A DNA stretch of 64,000 bases, from the NCBI RefSeq assembly GCF_025399795.1, contig NZ_JAODTZ010000021.1:62001-126000 (forward strand), given 5' to 3'. The stretch is from Streptomyces rhizosphaerihabitans (GTDB lineage Bacteria > Actinomycetota > Actinomycetes > Streptomycetales > Streptomycetaceae). The notes below the pieces were generated by a model. That model was not told the DNA's origin and did no database searches. It saw only the letters and a list, made by a program, of their open reading frames with translations. A program made the position numbers and the translations under genes. Shown here piece by piece: positions 35,765 to 44,029 of the stretch. The stretch's first letter is position 1. The number at the start of each line of letters is the position of its first letter.

Positions 35765-37885
35765 TCACCTATAGATGCGGCGGATGCGGAGAAGCACCAC
35801 GAGGCCCCCGATCACGCAGATCCCGCCGATCGCGGCCGGCCACAGGTTCGCCCCGGTTTCGGCGAGCCCGCCGCTACCGACCGCCTGCGGCTGCTCGGCC
35901 CCCGATACGGCCGACGGATACGATCCGGCCGCGGGTTCCGTCTGCGCGGGCGTACCGACCTCGCCGTCCTGATCGTTGCCCGGGGTCGTCACATCGGACT
36001 TGGGCTCCACGCTGACGGGCGGTGCGTCGTCGCCCGCCGGCTCGGTGCCAGGCGCTCCGGCCGTGGGCTCCGCGGTCTGTCCGCCGCCATTGTCACCGGG
36101 GGCCGCTCCCCCCGCACCCTTGGACGGGTCGTCCGCGGTGGGCGCCGGCTGCTCCGAGGGGTTCTCGGAGGGGTTCGGATCCGCCTCGGACGGGTTCGGG
36201 ACCGCCTCGGACGGGTTCGGGACCGCCTCGGAGGGGTTCGGATCCGCCTCGGAGGGGTTCGGATCCGCCTCCGACGGGTTCGGGGCCGCCTCCGAGGGGT
36301 TCGGCTCGGCGCTCTGTGACGGCTGCGGCTCACCGGTACCGGGGTCCTGCGGCTGCTCGGCTCCCGCACCCGCGCCGCACTTCCGGCCGCTGTTGATGCA
36401 GTCGACCATGTCCTTCATGAGGCCTTCGTCGAAGACGTTGATGAAGTCGCCGTGGTCCGTGACCGGCTTGTGCAGCTGCTCGGGGAAGGAGTCCACCGCG
36501 AACAACGGTGACGTACGGCCGCCGTCCTGCAGACTCGGCGCACCAATGGCGTAGACGATGCGCTGGACCAGCTGCGGAATGGCCTTGAAGCCGCCGGGGC
36601 AGTTGCCCTCGGCGTCCGCGAAGGCCACGTGGGTGCGGTGGTTGGCGCTGTCGATGTTCGCGCCGTCCCAGCAGCTCTGGAACTTGAAGGTGCGGACCAC
36701 GTCGCTGCCCTGCGGGCAGACCGGGTACTTGTCCTTCAACTGCCGGTCCTCGAAACCGGTGCAGCTCCAGGAGGCGTTGGCGTTCTTGGTGCCGTTGACG
36801 AACGCCTTGGCGTCGCCGGTGATGATGCGCAGCAGACGCGGCATGGCCGTGACCTTGCTGCGCGGGCTGCCGACGAAGGTCAGCGTGACCTGCTTGGGCG
36901 TGACGATCTGACCGGCGTTGCCCTCGGTCCCGCCGCCGGCGGCGTCGGCGTCCCGTTCGCGGGTGCCGTTCTGGAGCCGCACCACGGGCCAGTAGTACGA
37001 GGACTTGTCGCCCTTGTCCTGGCAGGACGTGTCGGCCTTGGCCAGGTCGTCGTCACTGGCGAAGGCGGTGTTCGACTGGTTGCCGACGTAGTCGTGGAAG
37101 TGGTGGGCGCCGTTGGTGACGCCGGGAGCGACGATCACGTTGTCGGAGTTGAACAGTCCGTTGGCGTTCACCCCGCAACTCGTGGCGAACTCGCCCTGCG
37201 AGGCGTCTCCCTGGGGCTGCGGGGTCTGCACGTTGGGCTGGACGGACTTGATGTCCGCGAAGTCGGCGACCACGGGGCCGTTGCCGACCGGAGCGGCGCC
37301 GCCGCCCTGCTGGCCGCCCTGATTCTGGGGCGGGCTGCTCTGATCCTGCGGTGCGCCGCTCTGGTCCGACGGCGCGCTGCTCGGAGCGGCGCTCTCCCCG
37401 CTGCCGGGCTGAATGCCGGAGGGACGCAGTATGCAGGCCGCGAGACCGTCGAGACCGCTCGGCGGATCCCCCGCGGCGTCGATGGCGGCCACGATGCGGC
37501 CGATCGACTCGGCCCGCTTCTCCTTGAGCGGATTCATGATGGCGTCGGCGCCGCTGTCGCCGTTCTGCTGCATCTGATCGGCTTTTGCCTGGAGTTGCTG
37601 GTAGGCCTCGGCGATCTGCTGGTCCATGACCGCGAGTTCCTTGTCGACATCCCCCTTCGCGGCGTCCGGGACCGTCTTCAACTGGTCACCGACGTCAGGG
37701 CAGTCGATGGTGGCGGATCCGGCGGCCAGGACGTGCACGCCCAGCGGGTCGCCGCCCGCCCCGGTCTCGGTCGCCGATGCGTAGACGTTGACTGCTACCA
37801 GTCCGCCTCCGCCCAATATCAGTGCGAAAGCTGCAGAAGTCGCGCGTCTTGCGCCCGTGGGGCGTCTGCGCGTGTTGCGTCCCAA
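35765..37885 (-). CDS. DUF1996 surface protein with LAETG sortase signal
   Basis: 706 residues. TTG 37885 is chosen because AGGAG lies seven bases upstream. An Arg-rich start and hydrophobic stretch (SAAFALILGGGGLVAVNVYASA) form the signal peptide. A helical region with QQ-rich segments precedes the DUF1996 domain (FATSCGVNANGLFNSDNVIVAPG..HHFHDYVGNQ..SYYWPVVRL..SCWDG..HRTHVAFADAEGNCPGGF..FINVF). Then comes a NPSEA(D/V)P repeat linker and a C-terminal LAETGA, a hydrophobic helix and RIRRIYR: a class E type (LAxTG) wall-anchoring signal. Related DUF1996 proteins also occur in fungi. Exposed on the wall; ligand unknown. Confidence 0.9.
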   Translation of the reverse strand: MGRNTRRRPTGARRATSAAFALILGGGGLVAVNVYASATETGAGGDPLGVHVLAAGSATIDCPDVGDQLKTVPDAAKGDVDKELAVMDQQIAEAYQQLQAKADQMQQNGDSGADAIMNPLKEKRAESIGRIVAAIDAAGDPPSGLDGLAACILRPSGIQPGSGESAAPSSAPSDQSGAPQDQSSPPQNQGGQQGGGAAPVGNGPVVADFADIKSVQPNVQTPQPQGDASQGEFATSCGVNANGLFNSDNVIVAPGVTNGAHHFHDYVGNQSNTAFASDDDLAKADTSCQDKGDKSSYYWPVVRLQNGTRERDADAAGGGTEGNAGQIVTPKQVTLTFVGSPRSKVTAMPRLLRIITGDAKAFVNGTKNANASWSCTGFEDRQLKDKYPVCPQGSDVVRTFKFQSCWDGANIDSANHRTHVAFADAEGNCPGGFKAIPQLVQRIVYAIGAPSLQDGGRTSPLFAVDSFPEQLHKPVTDHGDFINVFDEGLMKDMVDCINSGRKCGAGAGAEQPQDPGTGEPQPSQSAEPNPSEAAPNPSEADPNPSEADPNPSEAVPNPSEAVPNPSEADPNPSENPSEQPAPTADDPSKGAGGAAPGDNGGGQTAEPTAGAPGTEPAGDDAPPVSVEPKSDVTTPGNDQDGEVGTPAQTEPAAGSYPSAVSGAEQPQAVGSGGLAETGANLWPAAIGGICVIGGLVVLLRIRRIYR
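36152..36305. repeat. Coding repeat (NPSEAx, 18-bp) in the DUF1996 protein stalk
   Basis: About seven copies of NPSEAD/NPSEAV/NPSEAA hexapeptides followed by a degenerate NPSENPSEQP, encoded by near-identical 18-bp units (plus-strand GGGGTTCGGATCCGCCTC). They form a flexible, wall-spanning Pro/Ser/Glu stalk before the sorting signal; length variation between strains is likely. Confidence 0.85.
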
Positions 37886-38118
37886 GGTGGTGCTCCTACG
37901 CGTCGTGGTCGGCTCGGCATGGAAATCCCCCAGCCCTATACGCGCGCAGGTTTCGTTGTGTTCAACCGTCCCTCGCATTCACAGTAACCCCGTACGGAGC
38001 AACGGCCCGAGGACGGTTCGGCAAGCGTCGGAAGACCGGCCCGTCCCGCGCGGACCGGGCAGAGCAAGGGCGGCCCGCGGCACCTCCGCGGTTGCACCGG
38101 ACACGGAGCGGTGGCCTG

Positions 38119-39480
38119 ATGGGAACACTGCACCACGCGTACGCCCTGGACGCGGCCCCTGCCATGCCCCGGGCAGGTGGGGCAGGGTCAGGTGCTCCGC
38201 CGCTTCCACCGTGGGCACGACCAGGGCCGCGGTGTGAGGCGGGTGAACAGGTGGCGGGAGCAGGGATCGACTACAGCGGTGTCTTCCACGCCCTGCCCGG
38301 CATGGTCGCGCTGCTCACCCCGCAGCTGGTCTTCGTGGACGCGAACGAGGACTACCTGACCAACTCCGGCCGCTCCCGCGAGCAGTTGGTCGGCCGGTAC
38401 CTGTTCGACGTGTTCCCCGACCGCCCTGACGATCCGGCCGCCAACGGGATGCGGAACCTGGAGGCGTCCCTGCGCCGGGTGGTGGAATCCGGGGAGCGCG
38501 ACGCCATGGCCCTGCAGCGCTACGACGTGGAGTCCCTGGACCGGCCGGGCGTCTGGCAGGAGCGGTACTGGAGCCCGGTCAACGCCCCCGTGCTCGGTGA
38601 GGACGGCACCGTGGTGCTGGTGGTCCACCGGGTGGAGGAGGTCACCGAGCTCATCCGTGCCCGCGGCGAGCCGGCGACCGGCGACCGGACCCCTGTCATG
38701 GAGGCCGAGTTGTACACCCGGGCCCGGGAGCTGCAAGAGGTCAACGACCGCCTGCGCCGGGCGCACGCCCGCGAACGGGAGGTCGCCGTCGCCCTCCAGG
38801 ACGCGCTGCTGCCCTCACCGCACCAGGTGGGGCTCCACCATGCGGCCGTGCGCTACCGGCCGGCCACGAGTGCGCTGAACGTGTGCGGCGACTGGTACGA
38901 CTTGGTGGCGCTGACCGGCGACCGTATGGCGGTCGCGGTGGGTGACGTCGTGGGGCACGGGCTGTCCGCCGCCTGTGTCATGGGGCAGTTGCGCAGTGCC
39001 CTCAGTGCCGCGTCCCGTGCCTCCAGAGGTCCCGCCCGAGCACTTGACGTACTCGGGCTGTACGCGCGTTCCGTCGAGGGCGCCGAATCCACGACAGCGG
39101 TGACGGCCTGTATCGACTGGGAGGCCCACACCATCACGTACAGCAGTGCCGGACACCTCCCGCCGGCCCTCCTGCGTGACGACGGGAGGGTGGATTTCCT
39201 GGACCGGGCGACCGACCCGCCGCTCGGAGCCCGGCCGGAACACGTGGCGCGCCCCGAGGCCACCACGGACTTCGCGGCGGGCGACACCCTGGTCCTGTAC
39301 ACCGACGGGCTGATCGAACGCCGTGTCGAAGACATCGACGTCGGCCTCGGACGCCTCGCCGCCGCTCTGACCCATAACCGGGACGCCGAACCCGAGGCGC
39401 TCGCCGACGCCCTCCTGTCGGGCCTGATCCCGCCCGGTGGCGCCACCGACGACACGGCCCTGGTGATCCTCCCGCTCTGA
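38119..39480 (+). CDS. PAS-containing SpoIIE-type (PP2C) phosphatase
   Basis: 453 residues, soluble. A PAS domain at about 45-170 (GVFHALPGMVALLTPQLVFVDANEDYLTNSGRSREQLVGRYLFDVFPD), a coiled-coil linker (ELYTRARELQEVNDRLRRAHAREREVAVALQDALLPSP), then PP2C_SIM: NVCGDWYDLVAL, VAVGDVVGHGLSAACVMGQLR, SSAGHLPPALL, LVLYTDGLIERR and DDTALVILPL. Start at ATG 38119; GTG 38250 is an alternative. Likely sensor phosphatase of a partner-switching sigma-factor system; no partner is adjacent. Confidence 0.88.
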   Translation: MGTLHHAYALDAAPAMPRAGGAGSGAPPLPPWARPGPRCEAGEQVAGAGIDYSGVFHALPGMVALLTPQLVFVDANEDYLTNSGRSREQLVGRYLFDVFPDRPDDPAANGMRNLEASLRRVVESGERDAMALQRYDVESLDRPGVWQERYWSPVNAPVLGEDGTVVLVVHRVEEVTELIRARGEPATGDRTPVMEAELYTRARELQEVNDRLRRAHAREREVAVALQDALLPSPHQVGLHHAAVRYRPATSALNVCGDWYDLVALTGDRMAVAVGDVVGHGLSAACVMGQLRSALSAASRASRGPARALDVLGLYARSVEGAESTTAVTACIDWEAHTITYSSAGHLPPALLRDDGRVDFLDRATDPPLGARPEHVARPEATTDFAAGDTLVLYTDGLIERRVEDIDVGLGRLAAALTHNRDAEPEALADALLSGLIPPGGATDDTALVILPL

Positions 39481-39582
39481 GCGGCACCGGCGGCGGACGG
39501 CGGTGGCTGCCGACGGACTGCGGCTACCGGCGGCAGCCGGTTGTCGGGGGGGCTGTCGGTCATCGGCGGCCGGCGAACGGCG

Positions 39583-40377
39583 TCACGCGGTGGCCGCATG
39601 GGTGAGGCGGTGCGAGCGGACCACCGCGAGCACGCACCCGGCGAGGAGTGCGGCTGCCAGGGCGGCCAGATCGCAGAGCGGCACGGTCGCCGCCGGTCCG
39701 GCCGCCAGGGCGCGGGGCGGTACCCGCCCCTCGGGGTCGTAGACGACGGCGAGCACGTCACCCGGCCGAGTGGTCCGCCCGCAGCCCTGCCGGATGCGGA
39801 CCTTGATCGGTACACCGTCCCGGGCGACCACCGAGCACAGATAGCGCGTGCTGCCCGCGCCCGTCCGCCCGTCGCCCTCGACGGAGGTGACCACCATGGG
39901 CGCCACTCGCTCCCCGTCCGCCCGCACCAGGCCCGCCGCGGCCTGCGGGGCCTGGAGGGCGAGACACACGCCGAGCACCGCGACGATGCCGACCAGTGCC
40001 CGCCCCGCCCGCACACGAACGAGGTGAAGGACGAGGGCTCCGGCGCACACGAGCCCCGCCTCACCACTGGCCAGTACGGGCACCCCGGTCCGATCGCCGA
40101 CGACCCCGACGCCGACGATCGACCCGGCCCCCAGAACCCCGGCGAGGACCCCCTCCCCCACCAGCCACCGGGGCGGCCATCCGACGAACTCGGCAGGCCC
40201 CCACACCGTGCTCCGCAGGTGCGCTGTCAGGTCCGGCTCCGGGGCGAGCGGAGGACGAAGCCACCCGCGCATACCGTCCCACCCCCAGCGTCGTTCCTCG
40301 TCGGTCAGCGCCTCGTATCCTGCCGTTCGCGCGCGGGCCGGGGCTCTGCCTCCGTCCGGAACAGATGGAGTGGGCAA
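39583..40377 (-). CDS. Membrane protein of unknown function
   Basis: 264 residues. A basic N-terminal region (GYEALTDEERRWGWDGMRGWLRPP), then about four membrane helices (GVLAGVLGAGSIVGVGVV; AGLVCAGALVLHLV; ALVGIVAVLGVCLAL; and a C-terminal LCDLAALAAALLAGCVLAVV). An extracytoplasmic domain between the last two carries GSTRYLCSVVARDGVPIKVRIRQGCGRTTRPGDVLAVVYDPEG, a beta-rich segment with two cysteines. No family name; such proteins are frequent in Streptomyces. Confidence 0.75.
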   Translation of the reverse strand: MPTPSVPDGGRAPARARTAGYEALTDEERRWGWDGMRGWLRPPLAPEPDLTAHLRSTVWGPAEFVGWPPRWLVGEGVLAGVLGAGSIVGVGVVGDRTGVPVLASGEAGLVCAGALVLHLVRVRAGRALVGIVAVLGVCLALQAPQAAAGLVRADGERVAPMVVTSVEGDGRTGAGSTRYLCSVVARDGVPIKVRIRQGCGRTTRPGDVLAVVYDPEGRVPPRALAAGPAATVPLCDLAALAAALLAGCVLAVVRSHRLTHAATA

Positions 40378-40501
40378 CGTTTCCGGGAGTCGGCAGCGAA
40401 GCCTCCCGTCCGCACTCTCCGAGAGCCGATGGCCACCCCCACATCGAAGTGACGGTACGTCACATATGTTGGCTGAGAACGGTGTTGGCCTCCGCGCGTC
40501 C

Positions 40502-41539
40502 TCAGTTCCGGGGTCGCTGCGCCAAGGACTTCGCCAGCAGCAGGCGTCCGCTCGCGCCGGCCAGCAGGAGCCCGGCCACCATGGAGACGAGACAGAGGGC
40601 CGGGCCCGAGGACCAGTTGACGGCCGGGGCGCGACAGGCCAGCACGACGGTCACGGTGACGGCCGTGCCGGGCAGGGCGATCAGGGCCGGGCCGGTGCGT
40701 CCGAGGTCGTCCTCGGCGAGCGCGCCGAGGACGCCGACGCCGAGGGCCAGTGCCCACACACCGAGCGCCTGCGCGTCCGGGCGGTTGACGCTCCACGGCA
40801 CGAAGTCGGCCCAGAAGCCGGGCCGGGCCAGCAGTCCCGTACCGATACCGAGCCAGGCCGAACCGAGCACGGCCAACGCGGGTTTCGACCAGCCGGGAAG
40901 GGGCGCGCCGCGTGGGCCGAGCGGCTGGGCGGGGGTGAGGTACTGCCAGGCCAGCGCGATCAGGGCGCACACGCACAGCACGCCGAGCGTGAACAGCCAG
41001 CCGAGACTGAACAGCACCGGGACGACCGAGCCGCCCCGTGCGATGTACAGGTGCCCGGCGTTGAGCAGGCTCACCGTGAAGAGGCCGACCAGGACCACGG
41101 CCAGCGGGTGGACGAGCGCGCGGGCCTCGTGCCAGCCGCGGGCCCGGCTCACCGCGAACAGTCCCGGCGCGGTGCCGAGCATGGCCGCCCCGATCAGCCC
41201 CGGAGTCAGCGACTCCGGGGAGCGCCACGCGCCGAAGACGTGCCCTGTGAGGGCCACCGCCGCCAGCAGCCCGCCGACGAGAACGCTGACCACGCCGACG
41301 GCGGTGGCCAGCATCGCCACCCCCGGAGTCAGCGGCCGCCCGCCGACGGCTAGGGGTCCCCCAGCGCGTCCGGTGGCGCTCAGCGCCGCGTCCTGCGCCT
41401 CCTGCGACTCTTGCCCCTCTTGCCGCGCCTGTTGTTCCTGCCGCTCCTGCCGCTCCTGCCGCTCTGGTGCGTTTCGCGGAGGCTGCCGCGGGTGTCCCGT
41501 GGGGTCGTCGTGCCGGGGCAGGTCTGATGCGTTCGGCAT
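40502..41539 (-). CDS. Polytopic membrane protein with Gln/Glu-rich N-terminus
   Basis: 345 residues. The cytoplasmic N-terminus contains a run of ERQ/EQQ/QEGQ triplets (residues ~25-50), then about nine to ten hydrophobic helices (PGVAMLATAVGVVSVLVGGLLAAVAL; LVHPLAVVLVGLFTVSLLNAGHLYI; VLFSLGWLFTLGVLCVCALIAL and others). ATG 41539 has GGAG six bases upstream. It lies 83 bases downstream of the DUF2306 gene on the same strand, so the two may be cotranscribed and share PadR control. Function unknown. Confidence 0.75.
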   Translation of the reverse strand: MPNASDLPRHDDPTGHPRQPPRNAPERQERQERQEQQARQEGQESQEAQDAALSATGRAGGPLAVGGRPLTPGVAMLATAVGVVSVLVGGLLAAVALTGHVFGAWRSPESLTPGLIGAAMLGTAPGLFAVSRARGWHEARALVHPLAVVLVGLFTVSLLNAGHLYIARGGSVVPVLFSLGWLFTLGVLCVCALIALAWQYLTPAQPLGPRGAPLPGWSKPALAVLGSAWLGIGTGLLARPGFWADFVPWSVNRPDAQALGVWALALGVGVLGALAEDDLGRTGPALIALPGTAVTVTVVLACRAPAVNWSSGPALCLVSMVAGLLLAGASGRLLLAKSLAQRPRN

Positions 41540-41622
41540 GGGGACTCCGTTTCCGGACGGGGACCACGACGAGGTGGACGAGGTGGCTGAGAGAAATGAG
41601 GGAGACGAGAGGGGACGGGGGG

Positions 41623-42798
41623 TTACGAGACCGGCGTCGAGAGGCGGGAAGCCGAACCGGGTGCGGGTACGGCCCGCTTGAGGACCTCGCGTGCGTACAT
41701 GACGCGCACGCTCACCATCAGGGTCGCCGTGACCGCCATCGCACCACAGCCGATCGCCGCCCCGGCGGCCAGCGCCGTGAGCCCGTCGAGCCCCAGTGAT
41801 CGTTCGAGGATCGGAGCGGCCCCGGCCGACAGCACCGGCGCCAGGCACAGGGCCGCCCAGTGCAGACGCCACTCCTCCCGCGCCCAGAGGCGGCCTTCCC
41901 GGCCTGCACGCCGGGCGCACACGGCCATCACGGCGTACGTGCCCGCGTACGGCAGGAGATAGGCGAGCAGGAGCCGTCGCCCCTGCGTGCCGTGGTCCAG
42001 CGAGGCGCGCGCGATCCAGGTCAGCGCGGCAGCTCCGGCCAGGTGCGCGACGGCCAGGGCGGGCACAGGGGCCCAGGACCGCGACACGCCGGCGACCGTC
42101 GTGCGCCGGTCGAGGGAGCGCGAGGCGATCAGCGCGCCGAACGCGACGATCGAGCCCAGGTGCATGGTGGCCACCTGGTTGATCTCGGCCATGGACAGGC
42201 CGGGCAGGATCAGAGGCAGGCCGCCCCACTCGAACCTGAGCAGCGGGGCGGTCAGCAGGAACCCGTAGCACAGCAGCATCCAGCGCTGGTGCAGGTCGGG
42301 AAACCCGCCGACGGCGGCGAGCACACCGAACGTCACGCTCATCACGGTGCCCACCAGGATGGTCGCGAGCACGATCCAGAAGGCGGCGCCGCTGAAGGCG
42401 TCCTCGGGAGCCGTGCGCGCGAGATACAGCGCGGCGCCCGCCATCGAGGCGTACACGGTGACCGCGAAGACTGTCCCGAGAACCCGGTGCAGCCGCGTGC
42501 GGCGTCGTACGGCGGTGAGCACCTGCGCGGGGCCCAGCAGCATCAGCACACCGCCGAGTACGGAGTGCACGATCATCGGCACGAGGCTGTGGCGGTACGG
42601 CCCGATCCGGGTGGCCAGCGCGTCGGCAACGTAGCGCGGCGAGACCACGTGCGCCAGGATCCACTCGCCGAACGCCGGCGCGCCGGGACGCGCGTACGGC
42701 CACAGCTCGGTCATCGCGATCGGCGCGTAGCCCACGCACACGACCGATACGGCTATCAGGGCGACGCGACGCCAGGCGTTCCCGGTTGAACGACGCAC
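41623..42798 (-). CDS. DUF2306 polytopic membrane protein
   Basis: 391 residues with about nine to ten membrane helices. The family block is visible: VPMIVHSVLGGVLMLLGPAQVLTAVRRRTRLHRVLGTVFAVTVYASMAGAALYLA and GGFPDLHQRWMLLCYGFLLTAPLLRF, with conserved His residues (HS, LHR, LHQRWM) resembling haem or quinone-interacting membrane proteins. Function unknown. A perfect 9-bp inverted repeat lies 34 bases upstream of its start and a PadR-type gene lies just beyond, so repression by PadR is likely. Confidence 0.82.
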   Translation of the reverse strand: MRRSTGNAWRRVALIAVSVVCVGYAPIAMTELWPYARPGAPAFGEWILAHVVSPRYVADALATRIGPYRHSLVPMIVHSVLGGVLMLLGPAQVLTAVRRRTRLHRVLGTVFAVTVYASMAGAALYLARTAPEDAFSGAAFWIVLATILVGTVMSVTFGVLAAVGGFPDLHQRWMLLCYGFLLTAPLLRFEWGGLPLILPGLSMAEINQVATMHLGSIVAFGALIASRSLDRRTTVAGVSRSWAPVPALAVAHLAGAAALTWIARASLDHGTQGRRLLLAYLLPYAGTYAVMAVCARRAGREGRLWAREEWRLHWAALCLAPVLSAGAAPILERSLGLDGLTALAAGAAIGCGAMAVTATLMVSVRVMYAREVLKRAVPAPGSASRLSTPVS

Positions 42799-42831
42799 GA
42801 CAACTCCTTGCCCGTGGTCACGACCCGACCA

Positions 42832-42856
42832 TCGATAGTCTCGTTTGGACTATCGA
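42832..42856. promoter_or_regulatory. Probable PadR operator
   Basis: TCGATAGTC (42832-42840) and GACTATCGA (42848-42856) are a perfect 9-bp inverted repeat with a 7-base spacer. It lies between the DUF2306 start (42798) and the end of the PadR gene (42884), where a promoter for the DUF2306 gene must be. Symmetry and AT-rich core fit a dimeric winged-helix repressor. Confidence 0.7.
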
Positions 42857-42883
42857 GACGGTAGGGGCCGTCCACCACCCGGG

Positions 42884-43432
42884 TCAACGGTCTGTCGTGT
42901 CCCCGTCCCCGTCCGTGTCCTCACCCCGGCGCTGCACCCATTGCCAGAAATCGATCATCATCCGCTCGTACCGGATACCGAACTCCAGCGCGTCCCGCTG
43001 CCCGCGCGTCAGCAGCTCTCCGACGCTTTCGGCGAGTTCCTCGTAGCCGTCCAGGGTCCGGTGGTGCTCGTCGAGCTGTACGGGGCCGAGCAGTTCGGGC
43101 CGGCCGCCGAACCACAGTTTGAGGATGCCGCGTTCCCGCGCCTCGACCGGGACGAAGGCGGGGTCCTCCAGCCAGCCCCGCAGAGCCGCCCTGCCCTGGT
43201 CCGTCAGCGTGAGCACCCTGCGGTTACGGCCGCTCTCCTGTCGCACCTGCGACAGGAGCCCGGCTTCGAGGAGACGGTCGCACTGCGCGTACACCTGCGC
43301 GTGCGGGACCGACCAGAAGGGCGCGACCGTACGCGCCGCCTCCACCTTGACGTCGTACGCGCTGGCCTCGCCCAGCTTGTCGATGGTGCCGAGGACGAGA
43401 TACGAGGCGGTGGTCAACCGAGCGTCAGCCAT
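42884..43432 (-). CDS. PadR-family transcriptional regulator
   Basis: 182 residues. Winged helix: TASYLVLGTIDKLGEASAYDVKVEAARTVAPFWSVPHAQVYAQCDRLLEAGLLSQVRQESGRNRRVLTLTDQGRAALRGWL, followed by the PadR_C (Vir-like) helical dimerisation arm (LDEHHRTLDGYEELAES..RYERMMIDFWQWV). ATG 43432 gives the usual MADARLTT start. It lies immediately upstream, on the same strand, of the DUF2306 gene, with a perfect inverted repeat in the gap. Confidence 0.9.
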   Translation of the reverse strand: MADARLTTASYLVLGTIDKLGEASAYDVKVEAARTVAPFWSVPHAQVYAQCDRLLEAGLLSQVRQESGRNRRVLTLTDQGRAALRGWLEDPAFVPVEARERGILKLWFGGRPELLGPVQLDEHHRTLDGYEELAESVGELLTRGQRDALEFGIRYERMMIDFWQWVQRRGEDTDGDGDTTDR

Positions 43433-43610
43433 GGGGCGACCGTATCGCCACGCGATCACCGGGTGGCAGGCACCGTCAGGTCCGGCCACCACCCGGCAGG
43501 CTCCGCCCGACGGGAAGAAGATCCGGGTGCCCGGCACAATGCGGGGTACACGGGCGATCACACAGCCGACCGCACTTCAGGCCCGCGGAGCACCCGCACT
43601 AGGAGTTCCT

Positions 43611-43928
43611 GTGACCACCTTCGTCATCACCGTTCCCGGGACGTTCGTCCACGGCCTCTCGGACGTCTCCCGTGCCGACGTGGAGCGCAGGCTTCGCCCT
43701 CAGGACCCGCAGAACACGGACCTGGGCGAGAGCGAGGAACTGAGCCTGCTGACCGTCGACGAGAACAACACGTTCTCCGTCCGGCTCGAAATCGAGGCGG
43801 CGGACCGGAGAAGCGCGGAAGCCGAGGCTGTACGGCTCGTCTCCGGCGCGCTCCGCGACAGCGGCCTCTCCGAGGACGACGCCCCGCTGGGACCGGCCGC
43901 CGTCACGGGGATCGACCGGGAATTCTGA
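43611..43928 (+). CDS. Conserved hypothetical small protein
   Basis: 105 residues, acidic, no membrane segment. GTG 43611 has AGGAG five bases upstream. Sequence TTFVITVPGTFVHGLSDVSRADVERRL..TVDENNTFSVRLEIEAADRRSAEAEAVRLVSGALRDSG suggests a small alpha/beta fold. I do not recognise the family. It stands between the PadR and NlpC/P60 genes and is transcribed against both. Confidence 0.68.
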   Translation: MTTFVITVPGTFVHGLSDVSRADVERRLRPQDPQNTDLGESEELSLLTVDENNTFSVRLEIEAADRRSAEAEAVRLVSGALRDSGLSEDDAPLGPAAVTGIDREF

Positions 43929-44029
43929 CGGCGCGCCGCTGCGGCGTTCCCGGGGACGCCCGCGCTCCCCGGACGACCCGACCGCACTCTCGGCTCGGGC
44001 AAGCGCACCCTTGGACGGCCGGGCCGGGC

